In this document: in pieces, positions 26,738 through 34,048 of the stretch
Position numbering within the stretch: the stretch's first letter is position 1
Layout: every line of letters begins with the position of its first letter
NCBI RefSeq assembly: GCF_000020365.1
Contig: NC_012108.1
Span: 1,798,001-1,862,000 of the forward strand
DNA length: 64,000 bases
Source: Desulforapulum autotrophicum HRM2
GTDB lineage: Bacteria; Desulfobacterota; Desulfobacteria; Desulfobacterales; Desulfobacteraceae
Direction: 5' to 3'
Translations under genes and position numbers: made by a program
Notes under the pieces: generated by a model
What the model saw: only the letters and a program-made list of their open reading frames with translations
Databases searched by the model: none
Told to the model about the DNA's origin: nothing

Positions 26738-28699
26738 CTATAGGGGGGTGTCCCTGAGACCATGGGTATTTATTTTTCTCTGGAGAGTCCGGGTGGTGAT
26801 CTTGAGTTCCCGGGCCGTATCGATCCGTCGCCATTGATGCTTTTCCAAGGCCCTTTGGATGATTGCTTTTTCCTGCTTTATCATTGTCTCTTGAAGCCCT
26901 TCCGTTTGGGCCGGCAGGTCCATCCGGATTGAGATCTCTTCCTGGGGAAGATTGAGGGCCTTCTTGATAAAATCAAGGTTGCCCACCACGCAATATCGTT
27001 CCACCACGTTTTTAAGCTCCCTCACATTCCCAGGCCAGCCATAGGCAACCAGGGCAGTCTTCTCTCGCTCCGACAGCTGGGGGGCTGCCTGTCGTTTCAA
27101 TTGGCAGAGGCTGGCAGGCCAGTTTGTATCCTTCATAAACGCCTTGAGCTTGATGGAGATGGGGGGTAGCTTATGGTTGCTCAGTTCCCTGACCGTTCCC
27201 ACGTGTTCATACTGCTTCAGGGCAGTCTTGATCGGATCTCCGGGGATTGCGGTTTTTGACTGGAATCTTGAGATGAAATAATCGATCAGCAGGGGAATAT
27301 CTTCTTTTCTTTCTCTCAAAGGGGGCAGATGGATGGGAAGAATGTTGATTCGATAATAAAAATCTTCACGCATCCGGCCAGCTTTAACAAGCGCAAGAAG
27401 GTTCTGGTTGGTGGCCGCAACGATGCGGAAATCCGACCGCCGGACTTCATGGTTGCCTACTGGCAGGTATCCGTATCCCTCTATGGCCCTCAAAAGCTTG
27501 ACCTGCATGCCAAGGGAGATTTCTCCAATTTCATCCAGGAACAGGGTGCCCCTGTGGGCAGCATCAAGATACCCTTTTTTGTCTGTAAGGGCACCGGTGA
27601 ATGCCCCTTTTTTATACCCGAAAAATAGGCTCTCAAAAAGCGTTTCAGGGATGGCGCCGCAGTTGACCGTGACAAATCGGCCGTCACTTCTGTCACTCAG
27701 GTCATGAACAGCCCGTGCCACGAGTTCTTTGCCCGTGCCTGACTCTCCCAGCACAATTACGTTGGCGCTTGAATTGGCCGCATCCAGAATATGGCCGTAC
27801 ATCGTCTGCATGGCAGGGCTCTTGCCGATGATATCACCAAAGCGGTACAATTCCCGGAAGGAATATTTGAGACGATGGTTTTCCTTCTGGAGCTTGAGCT
27901 CGTTTTTTTTTTGCTCGGAAATATCGGTCATATAGCCTTCCAGCATCAGAGTGTTCTGTTGATCCGAATAGACCCCCTCCCCCTGTTCCAGCACCCATTT
28001 GTCCTGGCCCGAAGCGGTTTGGATGCGATAGGTAATCTGGTAACGCTCTTTCTTTTGAAGCGCCTGGTTGATCTGCTCCCGAACCATTTCAAGATCATCC
28101 GGGTGGATGATCTGCTCCTTGCTCTCCATCAGTTCCGAGGGAAGATAGCCCAGGAGCCGTTCACACCCCTTGCTGGCAAACCGGATGCTCCAAATATCAT
28201 CGATATCACAGCGAAAGGCCATGCCGGGCAAATTGTTCATCAGGGTTGAAAATTTTCGTTCGCTCTCTTTCAAAGACTGTTTCGCCATCTTCTGGGCCGT
28301 GATGTCGTGGAGCATCATCAGCATGGACACGGAACCGTCCGGCCTGTATATGGGAACTCTCATGCGAAGATACCATTTTTTGCCAACAGCGTCCTCAAGC
28401 TCGTCCCTGAAGGGCTTCTCTTTCTGGCATCGCTCCCGTCCACACCAGGGACAGACTGACTCCCTACCGAAAATAGCCTGGTGGCAAAGCTCTCCTGTCA
28501 CATCTTTGCCGAGATACATCCTGAGCTGATCGTTCATGAATTCAATTCGATACGCCTGGGAACAGACATAGATGAAGCAGTCAAAGGTATCGATGACCTC
28601 CTCGGCCTTAACGTCCCTTGTGGTGCTATAGGGGCATATAAGCTTGAGAAGATGCCTGTTCTTCTTGTGTTGATCGCTGGTGTACGGGATAAAATTCAT
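26738..28699 (-). CDS. PAS-PAS sigma-54-dependent activator (bEBP)
   Basis: A 653-residue regulator. PAS 1 (about 35-140) carries a Cys set, C-x..CPWCGRERC, possibly a metal or redox site; PAS 2 covers about 145-270. The AAA+ domain (about 295-535) has GESGTGKE, the sigma-54 contact loop GAFTGA and LFLDEIGE. A Fis-type HTH ends the protein (RIDTARELKITTRTLQRKI). About 56 extra residues lie before the usual WPGNVREL segment: KTAL..Y...GTVREL.N appears as a degenerate first copy. It lies downstream of the permease on the same strand and probably activates the divergent sigma-54-like promoters at 30408 and 30672. Confidence 0.92.
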   Translation of the reverse strand: MNFIPYTSDQHKKNRHLLKLICPYSTTRDVKAEEVIDTFDCFIYVCSQAYRIEFMNDQLRMYLGKDVTGELCHQAIFGRESVCPWCGRERCQKEKPFRDELEDAVGKKWYLRMRVPIYRPDGSVSMLMMLHDITAQKMAKQSLKESERKFSTLMNNLPGMAFRCDIDDIWSIRFASKGCERLLGYLPSELMESKEQIIHPDDLEMVREQINQALQKKERYQITYRIQTASGQDKWVLEQGEGVYSDQQNTLMLEGYMTDISEQKKNELKLQKENHRLKYSFRELYRFGDIIGKSPAMQTMYGHILDAANSSANVIVLGESGTGKELVARAVHDLSDRSDGRFVTVNCGAIPETLFESLFFGYKKGAFTGALTDKKGYLDAAHRGTLFLDEIGEISLGMQVKLLRAIEGYGYLPVGNHEVRRSDFRIVAATNQNLLALVKAGRMREDFYYRINILPIHLPPLRERKEDIPLLIDYFISRFQSKTAIPGDPIKTALKQYEHVGTVRELSNHKLPPISIKLKAFMKDTNWPASLCQLKRQAAPQLSEREKTALVAYGWPGNVRELKNVVERYCVVGNLDFIKKALNLPQEEISIRMDLPAQTEGLQETMIKQEKAIIQRALEKHQWRRIDTARELKITTRTLQRKINTHGLRDTPL

Positions 28700-28850
28700 T
28701 TAAAGGTTCCAATATCCATGGGGTTATAGCCCCATAGTATACCACACAACTTTTAAAAATGAATGACCAATTTCATGGCCTGTTCATTTGGATTTTAACT
28801 CTGACCCCATGTAAACAGCCAATCTCGAACGTTGAGTTTATTCTATTTGA

Positions 28851-30248
28851 TCACGATTTATGTCTTTTTTTAACGGCCCGCCGATAGAGCAGATCACCCA
28901 CAAGGGCGAAGATTATTCCGCCCCCGCCGATCTGAAGCTCATACACCACAAGGCTGCCCATCTCGATTTCCTTTGGTGGTACAAAAAGAAGGACAACGGC
29001 AAAGAGTACGGACAGAAATCCAACCGAGGGAAGCAGCACAGGCAGGACCCGGCCCGGGATCCTGAAACTTCGTTTCCGGTCAGGATGCTTGACGCGCAAG
29101 CGAAGAAAACCTGCGAACATCATCAAGTAGGGGATGAAATAGCAGAGGGTGGTCAGGGCCGTGAGGGTCCAGTAGGCCGCCGCCATGCTCCTGGAGACAA
29201 ATGTCGACAGGCAGAAGATCGAGACCAGCACGGCCTGGGCCGTGAGCGCCTTGGCAGGGGTATTATATCTGGGATGCAATTGGGCGATGCCTGCGCCAAT
29301 CACCTGGTACTCGGCGTTGGCAACGTTGAGCATGTAGATGGGGCCCACGAGCCAGGAGTTGATCTGGCCCAGCACGCCCATGGCGATGGTCGCGCCCATG
29401 AGGGGCAAAAGCCAGGGCATACCAAGGGTTACGGAGGTGGCCTTGATCCCCTGCATCAAGCCTGCGAGAATATCGGCATCATCGGCCGGTAACAGTACGT
29501 TGAGGGAAACGGTGCCCAGCATATAGATGCCCACTATCACAATGGAAGAGATCAGGATCGACCGGGGGAAATCTTTTTGGGGGTTTTTGCACCGGCCCGC
29601 GATCATGGGTGAGACTTCCATGCCGGCAAAGGCAAACATCATGGACGAAATAAAAACAATGGTGGTCCAGTTGTTTATCTGAGGCACCCAGTTACCCGGG
29701 GTGTGGTAGTCGGTCTGCATGGGGTGGCCGGTGGCCACCCAGTAAACGGCCAGGGAAATCAGGATCATCCCCGGAACGATCACCCCGCAAAGAGCGCCCA
29801 TGTTATTGATCTTCCGGGTCCACTCGATACCGCGGATGTTCAGCCCGGTCAATCCCCAGAAGATCCCCATGGAGGAAAGCCCCACAAAAACCTTGTTAAA
29901 GGCCAGGGACTCGTCAAAACAGAAGACAAGGGTGGTCATCAGAAACTGGAGCAGCATGGGAAAGAAAAAGACGCAGGAGCTGAGGAATAAGAATGCGCAG
30001 AGCCAACCCATGCGGGGCCCAAACGCCTCCCTGACCCAGACAAAAATGCCGCCCTCCTCGGGCCACCCGGTGGAGAGCTCTCCGCAAACCATGGCAAGGG
30101 GGATGAACAGACCAACTGCGGCGATCCCCCAGAGAATCATCGAGGCCGCCCCATAGGGTGCCACTGTGGAAAACTGACGGACACTCAATATTGCGACAAC
30201 GTTCATCAGAACGATATCCCTTACACCCAAAGCTTTACTGTCTGACAT
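28851..30248 (-). CDS. APC-superfamily amino acid/amine permease
   Basis: A 465-residue protein with about 12 membrane helices. The start ATG 30248 has an AGGAG site. Features such as the first-helix region VAPYGAASMILWG and the helix 6 region FAFAGMEVSPM fit the glutamate:GABA antiporter-like branch of the APC superfamily. It lies beside a MttB-type operon, so a methylated amino acid or amine is a reasonable substrate guess, but no residue proves it. Its likely sigma-54-type promoter is at 30408-30423. A short palindrome, ATGGGG-N6-CCCCAT, lies in the 151-nt gap to the downstream regulator. Confidence 0.85.
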   Translation of the reverse strand: MSDSKALGVRDIVLMNVVAILSVRQFSTVAPYGAASMILWGIAAVGLFIPLAMVCGELSTGWPEEGGIFVWVREAFGPRMGWLCAFLFLSSCVFFFPMLLQFLMTTLVFCFDESLAFNKVFVGLSSMGIFWGLTGLNIRGIEWTRKINNMGALCGVIVPGMILISLAVYWVATGHPMQTDYHTPGNWVPQINNWTTIVFISSMMFAFAGMEVSPMIAGRCKNPQKDFPRSILISSIVIVGIYMLGTVSLNVLLPADDADILAGLMQGIKATSVTLGMPWLLPLMGATIAMGVLGQINSWLVGPIYMLNVANAEYQVIGAGIAQLHPRYNTPAKALTAQAVLVSIFCLSTFVSRSMAAAYWTLTALTTLCYFIPYLMMFAGFLRLRVKHPDRKRSFRIPGRVLPVLLPSVGFLSVLFAVVLLFVPPKEIEMGSLVVYELQIGGGGIIFALVGDLLYRRAVKKRHKS

Positions 30249-30407
30249 ATTTCAACTCCTCGTTGATCCCAACACCCTTTGAAACCGCCGAAAATCCAGC
30301 ACAATCGGACTTGGCGTTCCTGGGCAGGCTTAATTTAAGATTCACACCGCTGGACGTGTTCTGTTCCACGCCGTTTACGGTTCCTCCAGGAAAATCCAAC
30401 ATTTAAA

Positions 30408-30423
30408 AGCAGGAAGCGTACCA
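30408..30423 (-). promoter_or_regulatory. Candidate sigma-54 promoter for the permease
   Basis: The minus strand reads TGGTAC-N5-CTGCT from 30423, with GG and GC ten bases apart as in -24/-12 promoters. It lies about 160 nt upstream of the permease ATG, with one mismatch in each box. Confidence 0.5.
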
Positions 30424-30480
30424 TGACTGAAATTTTACCCCAAATCTTGAAAAAGACCCATCCGATCCCGGAGTCACACA

Positions 30481-30602
30481 AAAACCAGACAGATGTGTCT
30501 GGTTTTCGGACACGAGTGTCTGATTTTAAAAATTTCCATTATTTCCAGGGTATTATCCCTATAATCACAGTCATCCAGACAGGTCTGTCCGATCCGACAG
30601 GT
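30481..30602. promoter_or_regulatory. Cluster of GACA/TGTC palindromes: likely enhancer sites
   Basis: Perfect inverted repeats share one half-site: AAAACCAGACA-gatg-TGTCTGGTTTT (30481-30506), GACAC-ga-GTGTC (30509-30520) and GACAG-gt-CTGTC (30578-30589); an imperfect GACAGgtCTG follows at 30596. They lie between two divergent sigma-54-like promoters, as expected for upstream activator sites. Confidence 0.65.
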
Positions 30603-30671
30603 CTGGTCTCCGTCTGGATTAAATGCCTGGATCGGTCCGTAAACTCATGGCCTTAAGAGCTTTTGACGAGC

Positions 30672-30687
30672 TGGCACGTTTTTTGAT
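30672..30687 (+). promoter_or_regulatory. Candidate sigma-54 promoter for the MttB operon
   Basis: TGGCAC-N5-TTGAT fits the -24/-12 pattern except that the -12 GC is GA. It lies 50-190 bp downstream of the palindrome cluster and about 135 nt before the first ORF start. Confidence 0.5.
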
Positions 30688-30819
30688 TATATCCTTTTTC
30701 CAGTCATCTGTTGAATGAACTATAGACTAAAAGAACCAACATGGGCCGGTACTATAGAACCAGAAGAGAGTCTTAACAACAAAAAACGCAACAAGACTTA
30801 ACTGTTGAAAGGAGAAAAA

Positions 30820-31103
30820 ATGACAGATTTCAATGCAATCCGAGACGCCCTGGTCACGATATCAAACCCGACGAGTTTGTCTCAAAGATCAAGGAAGCAA
30901 ACGCAGACATAGTATGTCTCTCAGCGCTGTTGACCACAACCATGCCCATGATGAAAAAAACCGTTGATGCCATTGTGGAGAGCGGCTTAAGGGACCATGT
31001 TAAAATAATGGTGGGTGGCGCTCCGGTGACCCAGGCCTATGCCGATGAGATTGGCGCGGACGGTTTTGCCCCCGATGCCGGTTCTGCAGCCAAACTTGTC
31101 TAA
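30820..31103 (+). pseudogene. Relic of a methyltransferase corrinoid protein (MttC/MtmC type)
   Basis: A good ribosome site (AAAGGAG) and ATG 30820 lead into the usual family N-terminus (TDFNAIRDAL), but the frame shifts and stops at 30910-30912. In another frame, from about 30855 to TAA 31103, the end of a cobalamin-binding domain is well preserved: KPDEFVSKIKEANADIV, CLSALLTTTMPMMK, KIMVGGAPVTQ, ADEIGADGF. The DxHxxG cobalamin-ligand region and most of the helical N-terminal domain, about 110 residues, are gone. It is therefore a deletion plus frameshift relic of the methyl-carrier protein that normally accompanies MttB. Confidence 0.85.
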
Positions 31104-31136
31104 GCCCTTATCCATTAACCCGGAGGAGTACATACC

Positions 31137-31241
31137 ATGTTTGAAGTAATCGGTGAACGAATCAACACCTCAAGAAAACATATACAGGCCGCCGTTGCCG
31201 AAAGGGACAGTGACTACATTGTCAATGATGTAAAACAGTAG
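31137..31241 (+). pseudogene. 5' relic of a methyl-H4folate:corrinoid methyltransferase
   Basis: ATG 31137 with a GGAGG site opens a 34-codon frame whose FEVIGERINTSRK...AVAERD matches the start of pterin-binding (MtgA/AcsE-like) methyltransferases. It ends at TAG after VNDVKQ; the other 230 or so residues are absent. No longer frame resumes after the TAG, so I do not read it as pyrrolysine. Confidence 0.75.
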
Positions 31242-31258
31242 AGTTTTAAGGAGAAGTC

Positions 31259-32731
31259 ATGAAAAGAGAACAAACAAGATTAGGCTGGCCACTCACCGTT
31301 TCTGAAATCGAGCAGGTACATCAGACAGCCCTGAATATACTTGAAAATATCGGCATGGGTAAGCCTCCGGAAGAGCTCAAGGAGCTCGCCCTGGCCAGGG
31401 GATGCACCCTTTCGGACAAGGGGCGTCTCTGCTTTCCCCCCGCCCTGGTGGAAGATCTGATCGCAGGCTGTGTCCCCAGAAAGGTGCTGCCTTCCCGGGG
31501 TGGGGCGCCTGTGGAACTCCAGGACGGTCTTGCCCATTTCGGCCACATTGGGGTGGCCCCATCGGTGGTGGATTTTGAAACCGGGGAATACCGGAATTCC
31601 ACCCTGGTGGACCTCTACGACCTGAATCGGCTCTTTGATGTGTTGCCCAATATGTCCACCGGCGATGTCCCCATCTCCCCCACGGATATTGTCAATACCA
31701 AGAACCTCGGGGTGAATACCCTATACTCGATCATGGCCGCGACCAACAAACACACCATCGTGGACATGGGCAGCCGGGATCAACTGGATCCCATGATCGA
31801 GATGCTGGAAATGATTATCGGCACGGACAAGAAAGGAGCCGAGGCGCCGATTACCTTTATCTACTGTCCCACCACCTCCCCGCTTAACTATGAGGGAAAA
31901 TATATGTCCATGTGCCTGGAGGTCGTCCGGCGGGGTTATCCTGTGACCCCCCTGATCGCGCCCATGGCCGGCGCTGCTGCACCGGCCACCCTGGCCGGCG
32001 CCCTGGCCATGACCGTGGCCGAGGCCTTGGCGGTCCTTGCTGCCGTTCAGATGGTCTCCCCGGGCCATCCCACCCTCCTGGGCATGTGGCCCTTTGTTAC
32101 TGACCTTAGAACCGGCGGTTTTGCCGGTGGTGCTGCGGAGGAGCCCCTGCTTTCGGCTGCGGCCGCCCAGATGATCAAATGGTACGGCATAGAAGGGACA
32201 GTTCCTTCGGGAATGACCGATTCCAAGCTCATTGACGTGCAGTCCGGCTATGAAAAGGGAATCTCCGTTGCCCTGGCCGCCCTGGCCGGCGGCACCTTTG
32301 TGGGTGAGGCCGCTGGCATGCAGGGCAGCCTTATGGGCGCCTCCTTTGAGGCCTTTGTTCTTGACCAGGACATGCTGTCGGCCATTCACCGCATCCAGCG
32401 GGGTATCGTTGTGAACGAGGAAACCCTGGGATTTAAGATGGTGAAGGATGTAATTAACCAGGGTGTGGGCAATTTTCTGGGCCACCCCCTGACCATGAAG
32501 TACATGCGGTCCGAATATGAGTATCCCAAGATGGCGGACCGAAGCATGATTTCCCAGTGGGAGGCCAAGGGGCGCCCGGACATGAGAATGAACGCCAGGA
32601 CGAGGACAAGGAAACTGCTCTCCACCCACTATCCGGTCTATATTGATCCGGATCTGGATGCCAGAATCCGTAAAACCTTTGATATCGAACTTCCCATCCA
32701 GGCCATGCGCGCGGAGTGCGGCCGCTGGTAA
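31259..32731 (+). CDS. MttB-superfamily methyltransferase (non-pyrrolysine)
   Basis: A 490-residue TIM-barrel protein of the trimethylamine methyltransferase superfamily, with full-length coverage (ILENIGMGKPPEEL near the N-terminus, the glycine/alanine-rich APMAGAAAPATLAGALA near 225-241, GAEEP/GEAAGMQGS regions later). No in-frame TAG occurs, so it belongs to the larger non-Pyl branch, whose known members demethylate quaternary amines such as glycine betaine, proline betaine or carnitine. It would transfer the methyl group to a corrinoid protein; the local corrinoid gene is a relic, so a partner elsewhere is needed. AAGGAG precedes the ATG. Substrate unknown. Confidence 0.92.
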   Translation: MKREQTRLGWPLTVSEIEQVHQTALNILENIGMGKPPEELKELALARGCTLSDKGRLCFPPALVEDLIAGCVPRKVLPSRGGAPVELQDGLAHFGHIGVAPSVVDFETGEYRNSTLVDLYDLNRLFDVLPNMSTGDVPISPTDIVNTKNLGVNTLYSIMAATNKHTIVDMGSRDQLDPMIEMLEMIIGTDKKGAEAPITFIYCPTTSPLNYEGKYMSMCLEVVRRGYPVTPLIAPMAGAAAPATLAGALAMTVAEALAVLAAVQMVSPGHPTLLGMWPFVTDLRTGGFAGGAAEEPLLSAAAAQMIKWYGIEGTVPSGMTDSKLIDVQSGYEKGISVALAALAGGTFVGEAAGMQGSLMGASFEAFVLDQDMLSAIHRIQRGIVVNEETLGFKMVKDVINQGVGNFLGHPLTMKYMRSEYEYPKMADRSMISQWEAKGRPDMRMNARTRTRKLLSTHYPVYIDPDLDARIRKTFDIELPIQAMRAECGRW

Positions 32732-32738
32732 ACAAACA

Positions 32739-32790
32739 GGGGGCAGGCCTGGTGTGTTGCCTATATCTTAAGGTGTTAAGGCCTGCCCCC
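32739..32790 (+). terminator. Long-stem hairpin between MttB-like gene and MFS gene
   Basis: GGGGGCAGGCCT (32739-32750) pairs perfectly with AGGCCTGCCCCC (32779-32790) across a 28-nt loop. There is no clear T run after it, so it may attenuate transcription or stabilise the mRNA 3' end rather than terminate fully. Confidence 0.6.
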
Positions 32791-32809
32791 CTTATAAAAG
32801 GAAAACCAG

Positions 32810-33973
32810 ATGAAAACAGATAATTTAAAAGGACAGATCTCCCTGGCTGCGGCCATGACCATCGGCGCCTACGGATCGTTTGCCGCCCCGCTTTTGATCA
32901 GCATGTATGTGGACAACCTGGGTATGACACTGACCCAGGCGGGAAATGCCGGTGCCATCGAGCTTGTGGCCATCGCCCTCATGCAGATCGCCATGGGGGG
33001 CCTCGTCACCCGGATAAAATCCCTGCGCACCTTTGCCATGATCATGGCCCTCATAGGAATGGTGTTTCAGGTAATTACCCCCTTTGCCACCAACTATTAC
33101 ATGCTGCTGGCTGTCCGGCTCGTCATCGGCATCACCTTTGGATCGGTCTTTGGCTCTGCCCTGGCCTCATCCGTGGTCTTCAAGGACCCGGACCGGGTGG
33201 TTGCAAAGGGATCGGCCGGTTATTGCGCCATCTTTGCCGTGGTGCTCTTCTTTTTACCTAAAATATTTGAAACCACCAATGCCATGGGCGGGTGTGCCTA
33301 CCTGTCCATCACCTGTATTCCCTTGCTTTTTATGATGCTCTGGCTGCCCACGCCCCAGAAGGGGAATACGGAAGAGAAAGTAAAGCTCGATCTGGGCCCG
33401 GTACGAAACATTTTCATTATCCTGATCGCCGGCACCCTGCTGGTCTCCCTGATCTTGCAGTTGCCCTGGATCTTCAGCGATGTCATCGGAGAACGCCTGG
33501 AACTCACCGCAACCCAGATGGGAACCGCCTACTCCCTGTCATCCATTGCCATGATCCTGGGCGGGCTTTTTTCAAACTTCCTTGGTTCCACCCGGATCAG
33601 CAAGATCTCAATCATGACCTTCAGCGCCATTGCCAGCGGTGTGGTCTGCCTTGGCATGGCCACGGCGCCCAACTATCTTATCTTTCTCTCAACCATGTCC
33701 CTGGCCATGGTTTTCTACTATATCTCCTACCCCTTTGCCGTGGGCTATGCGGCACGGCTTGACGATACAGGGAGCCTGGCCACCATCACCGGGGGGATGT
33801 TTGATCTCTGTGCGGCGCTTACCCCCATTCTTGGCAGCTTTTTGTTGACCAACTACGGCACCAATGTCATGGGCTGGGTCTGCTTCATCATCGGCGTCTG
33901 TGCCGGCGGCATCTACCTCCTCCTGGGCATGGTTGCAGGCAAGTCTGCCATACCGGCGTTATCAAACCATTAG
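32810..33973 (+). CDS. Major facilitator superfamily transporter
   Basis: A 387-residue protein with 12 predicted membrane helices in two halves separated by a polar loop (WLPTPQKGNTEEKVKL, about residues 178-195). The loop 2-3 region has GGLVTRIKSLR, an MFS A-motif-like segment. It lies between two MttB-like genes and so probably imports a substrate or exports a demethylated product of those enzymes; this is inference from position. Long hairpins border the gene on both sides. Confidence 0.85.
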   Translation: MKTDNLKGQISLAAAMTIGAYGSFAAPLLISMYVDNLGMTLTQAGNAGAIELVAIALMQIAMGGLVTRIKSLRTFAMIMALIGMVFQVITPFATNYYMLLAVRLVIGITFGSVFGSALASSVVFKDPDRVVAKGSAGYCAIFAVVLFFLPKIFETTNAMGGCAYLSITCIPLLFMMLWLPTPQKGNTEEKVKLDLGPVRNIFIILIAGTLLVSLILQLPWIFSDVIGERLELTATQMGTAYSLSSIAMILGGLFSNFLGSTRISKISIMTFSAIASGVVCLGMATAPNYLIFLSTMSLAMVFYYISYPFAVGYAARLDDTGSLATITGGMFDLCAALTPILGSFLLTNYGTNVMGWVCFIIGVCAGGIYLLLGMVAGKSAIPALSNH

Positions 33974-33988
33974 GGTTTAACTCCATGA

Positions 33989-34020
33989 CCCCGGCAGGGC
34001 AGTGCTATTCCCTGCCGGGG
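33989..34020 (+). terminator. GC-rich hairpin after the MFS gene
   Basis: CCCCGGCAGGG (33989-33999) pairs perfectly with CCCTGCCGGGG (34010-34020) across a 10-nt loop. It lacks a following T run. It sits 28 nt before the second MttB-like start. Confidence 0.55.
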
Positions 34021-34048
34021 CATGTTCAAATAAATAAGAAGCCATTCA

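Noticed and set aside
28860-29492. 210-codon plus-strand open frame
   Set aside because: Antisense to the APC permease; charged, low-complexity translation typical of a shadow.
30481-30506. Palindrome as a bidirectional terminator
   Set aside because: It lies in the middle of a divergent promoter region, no gene ends nearby, and further palindromes share its half-site, so binding sites fit better.
31137-31300. TAG read as pyrrolysine in the short methyltransferase relic
   Set aside because: After the TAG at 31239 the frame ends within a few codons and lacks homology, and the family does not use pyrrolysine; a truncation fits better.
31721-32629. 302-codon minus-strand open frame
   Set aside because: Shadow of the first MttB-like gene in GC-rich coding DNA; no ribosome site and a His/Gly-rich, low-complexity product.
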